A model generated the notes under the pieces. The model ran no database searches. It had not been told where the DNA came from and worked only from the letters and a program-made list of their open reading frames with translations. A stretch of DNA of 64,000 nt, from assembly GCA_018417955.1 (NCBI GenBank), contig JACTVC010000006.1, positions 1,612,001-1,676,000 on the forward strand, in the 5' to 3' direction. Position numbers and translations under genes: made by a program. Of the stretch, positions 1 through 12,846 are shown piece by piece; the stretch's first letter is position 1; each line of letters opens with the position of its first letter. The DNA is from Laccaria trichodermophora. Taxonomy: Eukaryota; Basidiomycota; Agaricomycetes; Agaricales; Hydnangiaceae.

Positions 1-179
1 TTCAAACGATGTTGGAGGCTGACATGGCACAGTAGATCCAAATGTATTTGTGGCACTTGATGAGAGTGCAGTCGAGCGAGAATATGTGCCAGGCAATGCT
101 TAGGTGAGATGTCACGTCACGCTGGAAAATAAAATTTCGGTGTTCACGGAATTATGCAAACGGCTGTAACAAGATAACA

Positions 180-690
180 AAGAAATCTTTACCGTTCTTA
201 TGCCAATTCATGGGTTTTCACGAGAAGGAAGTGCGACAAACGTGAGCGGCTGGGCCAAACGAAGTTGTAGCTTTATGGAATGCGTATTCGAAGATCGGGC
301 GTAGACAGGAAAGTCGTGGATGGGTGATGGCAGTTATCTATGCACGCCGCATTAGGGCGAAAGAGTGATGAGGTGCAAAGTCGACGCCGAGATCTGAGGA
401 TTAACGAAAAGATTAATAAGAGATACATTGATAGAGGGCAGAAAATACGCTACTGGATCGCATATTGTTATTGTCCCAGAGATGAAATGAAGCACCAGAC
501 GAAGGACAATGGCGTAAAGCAAAAGAGGTGAGGTGAGGGTCGTGACCAACGCAAGTTCAATGTTCAATGTTCAACGTTCAACGTTCAACACCCAACGTTC
601 AACACCCAACGTTCAACGTTCAACGCCCAACGCGTCATGGGATGCAACTTGACCACTATCATGCCTTGATGTCGCTCAAGACAGATCCAA
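180..690 (+). repeat. Segmental duplication, upstream block, left copy
   Basis: This block is a diverged copy of 46190-46725 and 52395-52765, all in the same orientation. Each copy lies directly upstream of a DUF4238-kinase gene or remnant, so it is probably the promoter-proximal part of a duplicated locus. Bases 187-400 also occur inverted at about 3240-3430, so the left kinase remnant is bracketed by inverted copies of this block. I see no gene in bases 1-179. Confidence 0.8.
556..641. repeat. Short tandem repeat, GTTCAAC/ACCCAAC type
   Basis: Imperfect tandem copies of GTTCAACGTT and ACACCCAACG units fill this stretch. The corresponding positions in the two other duplication copies lack the expansion, so it arose in this copy after duplication. 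Confidence 0.8.
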
Positions 691-1369
691 TACGTCGCAC
701 CGCCAGCTATCCCTGTCATTGCCTTTGCATTCTCAATACCTCGCAGTACGATCAATTAATGCTCCAATTAATGCTCCCTGCCTCTCTGAGTTAGCCTGAG
801 GCCATTTGCTGGGTTGGATGACTCTGAGGTGCGTTTGCGATCTCTGCCGCCAGTTTCGCCTTCTAATCTTGTATAGTTCCCTCAAGCCCTGCAGCGTGCT
901 AGTCCATGGCGGTTCAGCTGGTCCTCCAATTCTGGTCGCAATATCATGCGGTCTTACCTCACAGACGTGCGGCTTCATCCATGGCAGCCGCCATCCTTCA
1001 CCCGCAACACCGAGCTCCAATTACTTGAGCTTCTCTATTCCTTCCAGCCGAATATATCCGAGGCAGGATGTTCAGCGTTACCTCACGTCCTCTCAGCTCT
1101 CGTGTTCGTCATTTGATGCCGTGGCGTTGCTGCCAGATTCGCGACGACCAATTATCCTTGTTCGTCGTCCCCGTTGTGCAGGAATAGGATTCACCACTGT
1201 CCTTCCTCGAACACTCATCACCACCATCCATTTACGAGGGTACGGTTGCCAGCTACCCAGCAGCCGCAGACCAGTCGGCCATCCAGCATTGACATTCTTC
1301 TAGCGCAAATCACCACCGCTTTTGACCACCTCCCACAAGGCGCCCACCTCCCCGTCTTCGACCGAACGG

Positions 1370-2690
1370 CAGACGACCCATATGGCCCGTTCATTCTTGC
1401 AGATTTCTGTTTCGGTAGTCTGGTCGGGGGTTCGACGAGCATCCGTGAGTAAACCCTTATTCTTTCAAAGTGCATATGAAGATCTGACGTTGTCGTTGCA
1501 TTCATCAGGGAATGCTGTGATCTCTTTTTCCCCGTCTTCCCGACTCTTGCTCTTTATATTTTCAGCACGGCGAAGGACCACTGTTCATCAACCTCCACCT
1601 ATCGCCACACTGGCCGATCAACGACGTTGGCTTGGAACCTGCGTCAGATATCTATTTCCAAATGCCACGATCCTTCAAACCTACCCCCATTTCCTCTCCT
1701 TCTCTTCCCTCCGGACCGTTGCACTCTCCATATCATCGTGTGACGCATTCCGGCGGATCCAAAAGCATCAGGACCATAGCCGCTTGAAGCAACGATGTCG
1801 ACAAAAGTTTTGCAGGAGACAGTCATCAACACTTTGGTCGTGAAAGGGTCTGTGATCTTGACTGATCTTACCGACGAAGTTTTGAAGGGAGAGGCGGCTG
1901 TCGCTCATGGATTGTCCTCCGACGTATGGAAAGGTGCTTGGAACGATCCGATTGAGAGACAGCCATGGTCCGTCAGTTTCTTTGTGGTGTTGTGTTGCAA
2001 GGTTAGCTCACGATATCATTCAGGTTGCTATCCGTCAAGTCATGGTACAAAATGTTCGAGAGAAGCTCATCAACATATGGAGCGCTTCTGTTGCTGGGAT
2101 GTTTTGAGCTGACATGATGGTTTGTTAGCGACTTCAATCGGAGGTTATTGCTTGGCACTGTCTATGTCATCGGAATGTGTCGCAGCTGTTTGGCATAGTG
2201 CATCTTTCACAGATTGTTGGCCTGGTCTCGTCTTGGTGCGAACATGGGACGCTTTGCAGCTATCTGGAGCATTTTCCGAACGTGAATCGATTAACACTTG
2301 TGGGTATTTTAAATCATCCATTGACTTTCGTTTCATGATCTGACTCTTATTGTAGCTCGCCCTGGTTGCTTCTGCCATTACCTATCTGCATACATTCAGG
2401 TCTACCATCGTCTATGGGGACTAAAAAGGAGTCAGGCCTCTTCGATCGTCCTCTCGTCCTTCCTGCTGACCCCCAACTCAGAAACAGGAAACATTCTGAT
2501 CGATGAGCATTTGTATGCGATCATCACCGACTTTGGGCAACTTCCGGCAAAGGGATACACATCTGGTTGCCAAGTCCCCCTCCACATTCGCAATATCACT
2601 AGGCTACACGCGCGAGGATTCACGACCCCTGAAATCGACGAGCCTTACCCGCAAGATGATGGGGCGTGAAGAAGAGGGTCAGTCTCTTGG
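1370..2690 (+). pseudogene. DUF4238-TKL kinase pseudogene, left copy
   Basis: A remnant of the gene preserved best at 47634-49975. Most of the DUF4238 region is deleted: sequence matching 53050-53290 jumps at about 1375 into the part matching 54660-54785. The C-terminal DUF4238 part and the kinase N-lobe follow, with the recognisable segments TLVVKGSVILTDLTDEV and SSDVWKG. In the glycine-rich loop, GTFSDVW of the mid copy reads GLSSDVW here. The region matching the VAIK lysine has lost four residues, including the lysine. The segment matching GNILVDE and ITDFG survives near 2490-2535, after which similarity degrades before the activation segment and APE motif. No open frame spans the region, so it cannot encode a kinase. 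The block ending near 1330 also carries an unrecognised coding-like segment containing ITTAFDHLP that recurs at 53220-53260. Confidence 0.8.
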
Positions 2691-2859
2691 CAAACATTGT
2701 TCTTCCTGCGATGCCGTGGAACTAAATGGCGCCATCTCCCTATGTTGACGGCACATCATCGATGGCTTGAGGAGATGCTTTGGGTTTCCGAATCGCTACC
2801 CGAATATGGCAACGGGCGTAGACATGGTACATTGCTCAAAATTCTTCACCTCCGTAGCT

Positions 2860-5800
2860 CCACGATTACTTCTTATTCACTACTTAGTGGACAAATTATA
2901 GCTACAGCGCAACCATTCACCTTGAGTATTTACGTCTATTTTTCACACCGCGGGGAACTCATCCTTCCCCACTCACACATTTTTAGCCAATTCAATAGAT
3001 TCTAATTTCACCAACGCGTTCAAGTTTGTTCCATCCCCCACCTCTTTCGAAAGCGACAGTACATAGTACGAGCTTACCCACTTCCCCTCACCCTCCTCTG
3101 AGCCGCTTCATCCTCGCAACCTCCTCTCTGTGCTGCGAGATCTCTTAAATACACATACCTCTACCCACCCCACCCTCTGCTCCATGACACGGACGTAGGT
3201 CAGCCTTGACTCTACGTGATCATGCCCACCATCACTTTCTCGCCCCAATGCGGTGTGCATAGACGACTTCTATCGCCCGCCCACGACCTTCCGGTCTACG
3301 GGCAATCTTCGAATACGTATTCCATAAGGCTTCAACTTCGTTGGGCCCAGCCGCTCACTTCTGCCGCACTTCCTTCTCGTGAACACCCATGAATTGGCAT
3401 AAGAACGGTAAAGTGTTCTTTGCTATTCCGTTATCCGTTCTCCCGCTCATTATCATGACACCTAGTATCAGGTCCTTTGAGAAAATGCAATGTGTGCACT
3501 GCGTTTTTACTCAGGATTGGACGGGAAGAAATTTGTATCTTCGTCAGTACGTATGCTGCTGGCAACCATTTGTATCGATCATTGCCGATTTCTGACGGTC
3601 TCTCTTTACAGAAACCGCGATCTGTATAACCTATGCATCCAAAGGACGAAGGTGGGCGTTATGAGGAAACTTCTGAGCGCCAGTGGGCCAGAATGATCAC
3701 CTCCAACTGCGCAACTGCAATGAATCAGGGCCATTGAACCAACATTAAGGTGTAGCAGGTGTAGCGGATGGTCATGGACGAGCTCATACTATCAAGTCAG
3801 TACTACGCCTTTGGCTATTCTAATATGTTGCTGACATATTCCCCATCCAGGCGTCAACGTACGGCGCAAGCCTGTTGGCTCTTTGTTCAATCCTGAGTTC
3901 TCGCTGATGCGCTCTCCTAGATTTTTCATTACCGCAACCGCCATCCACACGACGAACCGGACGAGGGTCACGCGTTGAAGCGACGGAAGTTGGTCGACTG
4001 TCGACTTTGCCAAAGCCTCGCCCGTCGTTGTTGCATCTCCAAGACTTGACAAGCCCTCTGATGCAATTGGCGCATGTAAGGGAGGTCAATGACTTTGAGA
4101 GTGTCGAATGAAAAGCCTGGTACGACTGAACGATTGGACCACCCGAAGGATTTCGTTGGTGGCAAAAATATCATGAGGTTGCGTTATCAGTGAGTTTACC
4201 CCGATCTCATAATCGTGAGTAACTCTAGAGGGCTGATCCATTGTTATAGTCTTCTTCGTGCCCAGCGAGGGCGCTCACCAGCACGAATATGTCGATCAGG
4301 AGGACTAACGCCTAGTGACCATGGGGTCAGCGGGCCAAGACAATTCGACGTTCGCGTATCTGATTACCGACTCACGGTACTGGCTACAAGCTTGAGGCTT
4401 GTCTTCCTCAAGGACGTCAGACAATAACGAATCCATTAACGACTCGCGCATATAACGACCTTCGTAAGTACTACCATCTCTCCCTCGCGCTCTTTTTCTG
4501 CCTACTTACGCAGATCAATTTCGATAATAGGCCCTGGTGCATTCACAATCTCGTCGCGAACAAGTACGACCTAGAGGAACTAGACTACATCGTTGGGTCT
4601 ATGTACATTGGCGCGTTTGAAAAATCCTGATGGATAATTGTTACATAGGCTCCCTCCGCTCCCTCCCCTCTGCCCTTTCATTCAACTCTTCCCCTACGAG
4701 CTTGGATCCCACGGTTGAGGAATCCACTCGCTTGCAAGTCAACGTGACCACCCCAGCTGGGAGGGATTTAGGCTGTCGTTTAGCATTACCTAGGAGGTGG
4801 TGATGCGTTGGCTGAGGATCATGAGGTGCATAGGGCAAAGGACGGTGCGCTTCGTATGAGCGAGTTACAGCCATTTCTCAGAAGTGGATTTACCAATCCA
4901 CTTCCGCTCACCTTCCTCCTCAGCCGCCGCTTCATCCTCCTTGTCTTACACACTAACCTTCTCTTTGTGATGCGAGATCTCCCACACACCTACCTCTACC
5001 TACCCCACCTTTTGCTCCATGACACGGACGTAGGTTGCATATACACCCATTCCAATCACTTTTGGTTAAACATGCTGTACAGGCTCAGTAAATGTTCTTC
5101 ACCTGTATCCCGCAATCCCGACTCTTGTCGTCATTAACGTTACGTTTGCGTCCTTGGCCGTGAAATGCCTTAGGCAAAGAAACGTATGTATATACTGCCT
5201 CGTAAATTGTTGTGAAAGTAGAAGTAATAGCACTCAAATAATGTGTTGATGTTCTGCCAGTCTGGGAGATAATAAAATTACAATTGAGGGTTCAATTTGA
5301 TCAATCGATCAAGCTACGGAGTCAACTTGAGGAAATTGTTATGATTATACACTAATGCCCCAATGCAAGTACCATATTCTGATGTCCTGGCTTTGCCGGC
5401 GGGTCGCGTGCATACTGATGCAATTCTTCGACTCAACCTCATCTGCTGAACGAGAAGAAGGCAGGTGTCAGTAACTATAGTCAATCACGTCTAATTCAAA
5501 CTTACAAGAGCCCAATCAGCGATGGGTACATATGTATGTGCAACGTTGCAGCAGCGCATGGCGACGACGAGCTGCGGATGGATACGCACGACGGAGAATC
5601 TACACGGTGAACGCTGCATCCAGAGACAATGATTTGCTGGTCTTACGGGCAGACATTGCGGCTGTTGGGTGATATACCATGTATGTAACGACACATAGCG
5701 TCGGGAATCGGGTAACTGATATGTTCAGGGCAACAAGTAGAGGGCCGCAACCGATCAGATGATCAATGTACGAGTGAGGTCCCTTCGTGAGTCAATGCAC

Positions 5801-6740
5801 GAAGGGATGCAAGTGGCCGGGTCGTGCGGACCATGGTGGACCTAGGAAAGGCGGTACGATCGTCGAAGTGGGGCATGCATTGGTTTCATCGAAGTGGGGT
5901 TTGCGTTGATTTAATGATACAGGATCTGTGTAACGGATGGGGGCATTTAGCGAGGGAAAAGATTAAATGTACGCAGAGTAATAAGGAATTCAGACGTCGA
6001 GGAAGGGGGAAATGAATGAATAAGTAACGCAAACTTACCAAAGGAGGTTTGACCGTTATCCCTACTCCCCAGCTCTCCGGCTGAAGCGTGCGCTTATGAT
6101 CTGGTGGATGGCAGTGATCTATCATGTGTAGAGCTTTTCGAGAGCGTAATAGGTTCGTCGAGCTGGGCAGAACGCCAGCCACGTCTGCAATGGAACGTTT
6201 TGTCGACCAGTAGAAATCCGTGGGTTGCGGTCTTGTACGCTTTATAACGATGGCGCTCGTAAACGAAGTTAAGGGGCCTGGAGCTGCCACAGCATTATCA
6301 GTAAATTCTAGACTAACGGGTGTATGCGGAAGAAGGGGGGGGAGGGTTTGGTTGCACAGAACGGGCAAATGAGGTAAGGTGGAAAGGGCGAGATTCAATG
6401 GAAGGAAGAGCTTACTCAGAGCTGATGCACCCGGCCATCTTTGCGATGAATCCTATGAACTAACTCTTCGCGCATCCTTTGAATCTCAACAGTTCCCCAC
6501 TCTCACTAGATCAATACACGTTGACCAAAGCGGCCATCGAATTTCGTTTTGATTGCCGCGGGAGGTCGAGTAATGATCTACAGGCGATGTCGGCAGTGGC
6601 TGAACGACCCAGAGAGGGAAATTGGACGAGTCGTCATGAAAGTCCGTGTTCAACGAGGGGGTTCGCGGCGGAGCTGAAGCCAAGGGTGGATCCCATGCCG
6701 AACAAAGACAGCATTGACTTGGCAACAACAATTTTGAAAG
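2860..6740 (-). repeat. Inverted segmental duplication, left copy
   Basis: Read on the minus strand, this stretch matches the right half of the window. 2860-3200 matches 55540-55870. 3200-3430 matches 46190-46400 and 52395-52600. 3430-4740 matches 44820-46190 and 51085-52395. 4740-5830 matches 43650-44820. 5830-6740 matches 42594-42868 plus 36235-36818. The left copy is uninterrupted where the right copy carries two insertions, so it serves as an empty-site reference. Two short conserved open readings inside it (near 5490-5690 and 6660-6740) have no recognisable function. Confidence 0.85.
4101..4395 (+). pseudogene. Xaa-Pro aminopeptidase-like fragment, left copy
   Basis: The + strand reads a creatinase N-terminal-like sequence with the motifs VFFVPSEGAHQHEY and, after an in-frame TAA at 4306-4308, GSAGQ and ITDSRYWLQA. 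In P-type Xaa-Pro aminopeptidases (metallopeptidase family M24) the corresponding pattern is VPSEDAHQSEY, then GSAG, then TDGRYFLQA. Only this N-terminal domain is seen. The metal-binding catalytic domain is absent. The presumed start is GTG where the mid copy has ATG (45501-45503, minus strand). A short intron between about 4186 and 4234 appears to be retained. The copy is broken by the stop codon, the lost start and truncation. The family call rests on motif order alone. Confidence 0.6.
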
Positions 6741-7375
6741 GAGGGAGGTGGGTCGCAAGGTATCGAAAGAAAAAGGCGTAGATGTGTTTAGCGTTGGGGG
6801 ATCGTCGATCACTGCGAAAGCTTTGGGAGAGCCTTTTCCCATAGCCACAACCGAAACATGACTGTGCACATCCTCCTTTCGTCCCTTTGAGTCCCGTCAC
6901 TCTGGAAAGGTGTTCAAACGTTCATGGTTTTGCTTTTCGGTCACCGCGTCTGCTTGCTGACTTGACGCCGAAACACTTCTCGGAACGCTGTGCGAGGGAG
7001 TCGGAGGGACCTTGATCAGAAACGTCAGCTGACTCTGAGAAACGGTCCGTTACCCATTCTGATGTTTGGCGCCGCACAGCATCGATACTCTCTTCTGAAC
7101 CATCATGTCTGAACCTAATATCCCCTGCGAAAATCTTCTGAAATGCAAGTTCGAGGAATTGCCCAAGCAAGTCACGAGCACCGACCACCCTCGTAATAAA
7201 CGCTATGGTGGTTTGAGGTTAGAGTTCTAGACCTTGTCCTACGAGCTAAATGTCAACCTGAATTCGCGGATGGCAGTAGCCTCTTGATAACTCCATCTTC
7301 CACCATCGGTGTGGAGGACATAGCCATGCCAGCCACCAGTGAGCTACATCTTAATCTTCCTGCCCCAGGGTCAAC
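6741..7375. other. No confident gene between duplication and NLR locus
   Basis: The inverted duplication ends near 6740. A minus-strand frame of 88 codons (7188-6922) and a short + strand frame beginning near 7106 are open, but neither has a recognisable motif or a repeated copy elsewhere in the window. They could be remnants of host sequence between the duplication and the NLR gene. Confidence 0.4.
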
Positions 7376-8085
7376 ATGATTCCTCATCAAACCAAATTTG
7401 CAGGTGATTCTGTTGAAGTCTCTGGGGAAGGAGAGGTTGAGCACTCACAGCAGGTTTTACCCATCTCCACTGGTCTGTGTTATCCCAAACCTTTGTCATT
7501 TCCTGAATTCTCATTTGCCTACCTCTCCATTGATTGCTTCTGTTCTGAATGTAGGCCTGGTGTTAGTGGGTACAGAAATGACTGTTGCCTGTGAGATACC
7601 CCTCATTCTGTTTGTTGTAATGTTGATATTGACTGTCATGTATTCTAATCTCACAGTTGGTCAGGTTGAAGGCCCTGTGCAAGGAGCTGTTGATAACTCT
7701 TCTCATATCTTGACTGGTTCATGCTTGCTCCAAATCTCTATATTCTATTTCTGATAACTCTGTATAGATCTTCCAAGTTCTGGCTTGCCCATATGTCCAC
7801 CTGTTCTTTCTGCTCAGAATGAAGAAGTGATGCATGCCAGTCAGTACTCTTATAAGTATAGCATAGGTTTGCTCAAATCTAATAGACCATGCAGACTTCT
7901 CAGCAAACCAAGCTAAAATCATAAACTACATTTCAGCTCAAAATGTGAACACAGGCCCTAACCATGGTTTGTTGTACTTGGATTGTCACATTTTATTGCT
8001 TTCACTTATATTTCAATAGGTATTATCAATCAAGGTGAGGAGTAAGAAAAGCATCATATTCATTTTAATATATGTGATTGGCAGG

Positions 8086-11000
8086 TGTGGGCCCAAATAG
8101 GGATGAACAACTGGGTATCATTGCAGGTTTTAATTTCAAATGTGTAATTGACTTCATTGTTTTTACTACAGGGAAGGAGATTTATAAGTGGCTTTCTCCC
8201 CCTAAGGAGTCTGTCAACTACAACACTGCATGTGAAATTTGGAAGAGTCAAGTAGACACCTGTCAATGGTTTCTCAAAGGAAAGACATTTTCTGGGTGGC
8301 TCAAACAGCCTGGCTTTCTCTGGATCAAAGGAAAATGTAAGTCATCTGTCAAATTTTGTTAATTTATATGTGATTGACAGCCTATCCAGCTGGCTCTGGG
8401 AAAACAATTTTAAGGTTGAGAATTCCAGCATTTTTATGAGGTTGAATTGATCTTTATTTTCATAGCTCAGCAATAATTCACAATGTTCTTCAAAGATTCA
8501 ATTCTGCTACTGCATATTTCTTTTTTGATGGAAGAGACTCACAGAAGGATTTTCAGCTGCATGATAAACTGATGCGGTCACTCATCTGGCAATTCAGACT
8601 CAAATGTGAGGGTGGAGTACCTAAAGTCTTGGTGGATCTTTATACTGGCTGTGGCAATGGCCATCAGGAGCCAACTCTGGATGATTTGCAGAATACTCTT
8701 CAGAAAATTCTTGGTGGCTTTAGCTCAACATTCATTATTCTGGATGCTCTTGATGAATGTACTGAAAGAGAAAAGCTTCTGAACTGGATTCAGACTGTTA
8801 TCCTGAAGAAAGATATGAATCTAGGGCTCCACTTAATAGTTACTAGTCGCCCAGAACAGGAGATTGAGGATAAGCTCAGATCTTATCATTCTCTTGACTT
8901 GCTTGAGGAATCTGAGAATCATGATCTTGTGACCTATCTTGACTATCAGTTTCAGAATGACTCTGACTTACAAAAGTGGAATTGTGAGACTCAAGAGCAA
9001 ATAAAGTTGACATTAATGGAACAGGCAGATGGAATGTATGTTATTCTCAATATTTGAATGACAGGATAATTACTAATTGCAGTTTTAGGTTTCGCTGGGT
9101 TGCATTACAGTTAATTGAGTTGAAAAAGTGCTGGAACAAGGCTGACCTAAAAAGGCAGCTAGCTGATCTACCTAAGGGCTTGGATAAAACCTATGATCAA
9201 ATCTTGCTGGGGATCAATGAAAAAGATCATGGTTATGCAAAAACATTTTTACAGTGGCTGTCTTTTGCTGTTCGTCCATTAACACTGGAAGAGCTGGCTG
9301 CAACTTCTGCCATTGATCTTTGTGCTGAGAATGGACCAGAGTATAACTCTGATAATGAACTTCAAGATATCAAGTATGTTTTGAAAATATGTTCTAGTCT
9401 TGTTATGAAAGCAGATGGTATGTTTTACAAGAAATACCATTTTAAAATGAGGATTGATGATTGAACAGGTTTTATCAAGCTCTCCCACTTTTCTGTCAAA
9501 GAATATCTTATGTCTCAGTATATTCAAAATCATCAAATGACACAGATCAGAGACTTTGGCTTCAATGAAGGGCTATCACACTCTGTCATATCTCAAATCT
9601 GTCTGGCACATCTTTTGCAGTTCAATACATCTCAGGAACTTGATATAAATGTAGAAGTGTCCTCCCCCCTTGTAAACTATGCTGCAAAATACTGGATTTT
9701 ACATACACATTCCAGTAGAAGAAATGGATGTCAATCATCTGTAGGATTTGCATTGATGATGAAGCTCTTGATGGATGAAAATGCTGCTTTTCTCAACTGG
9801 GTTCAACTTTGCAATATAGACCTATATCATCATTGCAAGCTAGAAACAGAGAGCAATGACATTGCTAAACCACTATATTATGCATCACTGGCTGGACTGA
9901 CTGAAGCATCACAAAATTTGCTAGAAATGAGAGCAGATGTGAATGCACAAGGAGGCAGATATGGAAATGCACTCCAGGCAGCATCAAACGAAGGTCATGA
10001 GGCCATTGCAAGGCTGCTGATAGAAAAAGGGGCAGATGTAAATGCACAGGGAGGATTATATGGAAATGTACTCCAGGCAGCATCAGGAGGAGGTCATGAG
10101 GCCATTGCAAGGTTGCTGATAGAAAAAGGGGCAGATGTAAATGCACAGGGAGGATTATATGGAAATGCACTCCAGGCAGCATCAGGAGGAGGTCATGAGG
10201 CCATTGCAAAACTTTTGGTAGAGAAGGGGGCAGATGTAAATGCACAGGGAGGATTTGATGGAAATGCACTCTATGCAGCATCAAAGTGGGGCTATGAGGC
10301 CATTGCAAAGCTGTTAATAGAGAAGGGGGCAGATGTTAATGCACAGGGAGGAGAATATGGAAATGCACTCCAGGCAGCATCAAATGAAGGTCATGAGGCC
10401 ATTGCAAGGCTGCTGATAGAGAAGGGGGCAGATGTAAATGCACAGGAAGAAGAGTATGGAAATGCACTCTATGCAGCATCAGAATATGGCAATGAGGCCA
10501 TTGCGAAGCTGTTAATAAAGAATGGGGCAGATGTTAATGCACAGGGAGGAGAGTATGGAAATGCGCTCCAGGCAGCATCTATGGAAGGCCATGAGACCAT
10601 TGCAAAGCTGCTGATAGAGAAGGGGGCAGATGTAAATGCACAGGGAGGAGTGTATGGAAATGCGCTCTATGCAGCATCTGGACATGGCAATGAGGCCATT
10701 GCAAAGCTGCTGATAGAGAATTCGGCAGATGTAAATGTACAGGGGGGAAGGTATGGAAATGCACTCCAGGCAGCATTAGTTGGAGGCCATGAGGCTATTG
10801 CAAAGCTGCTGATAGAGAAGGGGGCAGATGTGAATGCCCAAGATGGACATGCCCTTTATGCAGCATCAAATCAAGGCCATGAGGCTGCTGCAAAGCTGCT
10901 GATAGAGAATGGGGCAGATGTAAATGCAAAGGGAGGAAGGTATGGAAATGCCCTCCAGGCAGCATCAAATGGAGGCCATGAGGCCATTGCAAAACTGCTG

Positions 11001-12842
11001 ATAGAGAATGGGGCAGAGGTAAATGCACATGCAGGATTATATGGAAATGCACTCTATGCAGCATCAGATGGAGGCCATGAGGCTATTGCAAAGCTGCTGA
11101 TAGAGAAGGGGGCAGATGTGAATGCCCAAGATGGACATGCCCTTTATGCAGCATCAAATCAAGGCCATGAGGCTGCTGCAAAGCTGCTGATAGAGAATGG
11201 GGCAGATGTAAATGCACAGGGAGGAAGGTATGGAAATGCACTCCAAGCAGCAATAATGGAAGACCATGAGGCCATTGCAAAGCTGCTCATGGAGAAGGGG
11301 GCAGACATAAATGCACAGGAAGGATTGTATAAAACTGCACTCTATGCAGCATCAAAACAAGGCCATGAGGCCACTGCAAAGCTGTTGATAGAGAAGGGGG
11401 CAGATGTAAATGCACAGGGAGGATATCATGGCAATGCACTCCAGGCAGCATTAGCTGGAGGCCACAAGGCCATTGTAAAGCTCCTGATAGAGAAGGGGGC
11501 AGATGTGAATGCCCAAGATGGACATGCCCTTTATGCAGCATCAAATCAAGGCCATGAGGCCATTGCAAAGCTGCTGATAGAGAAAGGGGCAGATGTAAAT
11601 GCACAGGGAGGAAGGTATGGAAATGCACTTCATGCAGCATCATGTAAAGGCCATGAGGCCATTGCAAAGCTGCTGATAGAGAAGGGGGCAGATGTAGATG
11701 CACAGGGAAGGTTTTATGGAAGTGCACTCTATGCAGCATCATGGCAAGGCCATGAGGCCATTGCAAAACTGTTGATAGAGAAGGGGGCAGATGTAAATGT
11801 ACAGGGAGGAGTTTATGGAAATGCACTTGTGGCAGCATCAATTACCAGCCATGAGGCCATTGCAAAGCTGCTGATAGAGAAGGGGGCAGACATAAATGCA
11901 CAGGGAGGATTGTATAAAACTGCACTCTATGCAGCATCAAGGAAAGGCCATGTGGCCATTGCAAAGTTGTTAATAGAGAAGGGGGCAGATGTAAATGCAC
12001 AGGGAGGCATTTATGGAAATGCACTCCATGCAGCATCAGGTGAAGGCCATGAGGCCATTGCAAAGCTGCTGATAGAGAAGGGGGCAGATGTAAATGCACA
12101 GGGAAGATTTTATGGAAGTGCACTCTATGCAGCATCATGGCAAGGCCATGAGACCATTGCAAAGCTGTTGATAGAGAAGGGGGCAGATGTAAATGCACAG
12201 GGAGGAGAGTATGGAAATGCACTTCATGCAGCATCATGCAAAGGCCATGAGGCCATTGCAAAGCTGCTGATAGAGAAGGGGGCAGATGTAAAAGCACATG
12301 GAGGAAGGTATGGAAATGCACTCCAGGCAGCATCATTTAACAGCTATAAGGCCATTGCAAAGCTGCTGATAGAGAAGGGGGCAGATGTAAATGCACATGG
12401 AGGAAGGTATGGAAATGCACTCCAGGCAGCATCAAATGGAGGCCATGAGGCCATTGCAAAGCTGCTGATAGAGAATGGGGCAGAGGTAAATGCACAAGGA
12501 GGATTATATGGAAATGCACTCCAGGCAGCATCAGGAGGAGGACATAAGGCCATTGCAAAACTTTTGGTAGAGAAGGGGGCAGATGTAAATGCACAGGGAG
12601 GATTTTATGGAAATGCACTCTATGCAGCATCAACTTGGGGCTATGAGGCCATTGCAAAACTGCTGATAGAGAAGGGGGCAGATGTAAATGGACAGGGAGG
12701 AAGCTATGGAAATGCACTCCAGGCAGCATTAAATGGAGACCATGAGGCCATTGCAAGGCTGTTGAAAGAGAATGGGGCAGATGCCAATATGATGGACCTG
12801 TCAGATTATGGCAGTGATGATTCATTGTCAGATGATGATTAG
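8086..12842 (+). CDS. NACHT-ankyrin STAND (NLR-like) protein
   Basis: A probable signal-sensing STAND NTPase of the fungal NLR type. Exons inferred from GT-AG sites are about 8086-8127, 8172-8336, 8381-8414, 8466-9035, 9089-9417 and 9469-12842. All joins keep frame. The segment ending KWLSPPKESVNYN and WFLKGKTFSGWL is the usual lead-in to fungal NACHT domains. Walker A is PAGSGKT, completed across two introns near 8381-8414. Walker B is FIILDALDEC near 8730-8760. ADGMFRWVALQL and LSHFSVKEYLMS mark the helical region after the ATPase. The last exon encodes 30 ankyrin repeats and an acidic tail ending SDDD. The true start is uncertain: 7376-8085 is AT-rich with several possible splice sites and could hold N-terminal exons, but I recognise no effector domain there. 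No frameshift or internal stop is seen. The stop codon lies 4 bp before a Gypsy LTR. Confidence 0.85.
9867..12785 (+). repeat. 30-unit coding ankyrin repeat array
   Basis: The first unit is degenerate. The other 29 are close copies of a 33-residue unit with core GHEAIAKLLIEKGADVNAQ. Three units are 30 residues long, lacking three residues before HALYAAS. Most variation lies at the fourth unit position (Q, Y or H in LQAAS, LYAAS, LHAAS), in the turn before GHEAI and in the residues before the next unit. Several multi-unit blocks are near-duplicates, for example units 9-10 and 12-13. This suggests recent expansion or gene conversion by whole blocks. Confidence 0.95.
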
Positions 12843-12846
12843 ATAT

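Noticed and set aside
5490..5694. Conserved short frame shared by left and mid duplication copies (ADWALV ending)
   Set aside because: Openness in both copies is notable, but it has no start context or family and could be chance in duplicated DNA; not listed as a gene.
9865..12825. Several long minus-strand frames rich in LHLPPSLSAALQWPHG-like repeats
   Set aside because: They are the antisense reading of the coding ankyrin array and repeat with exactly its period; the sense strand has the known domain.
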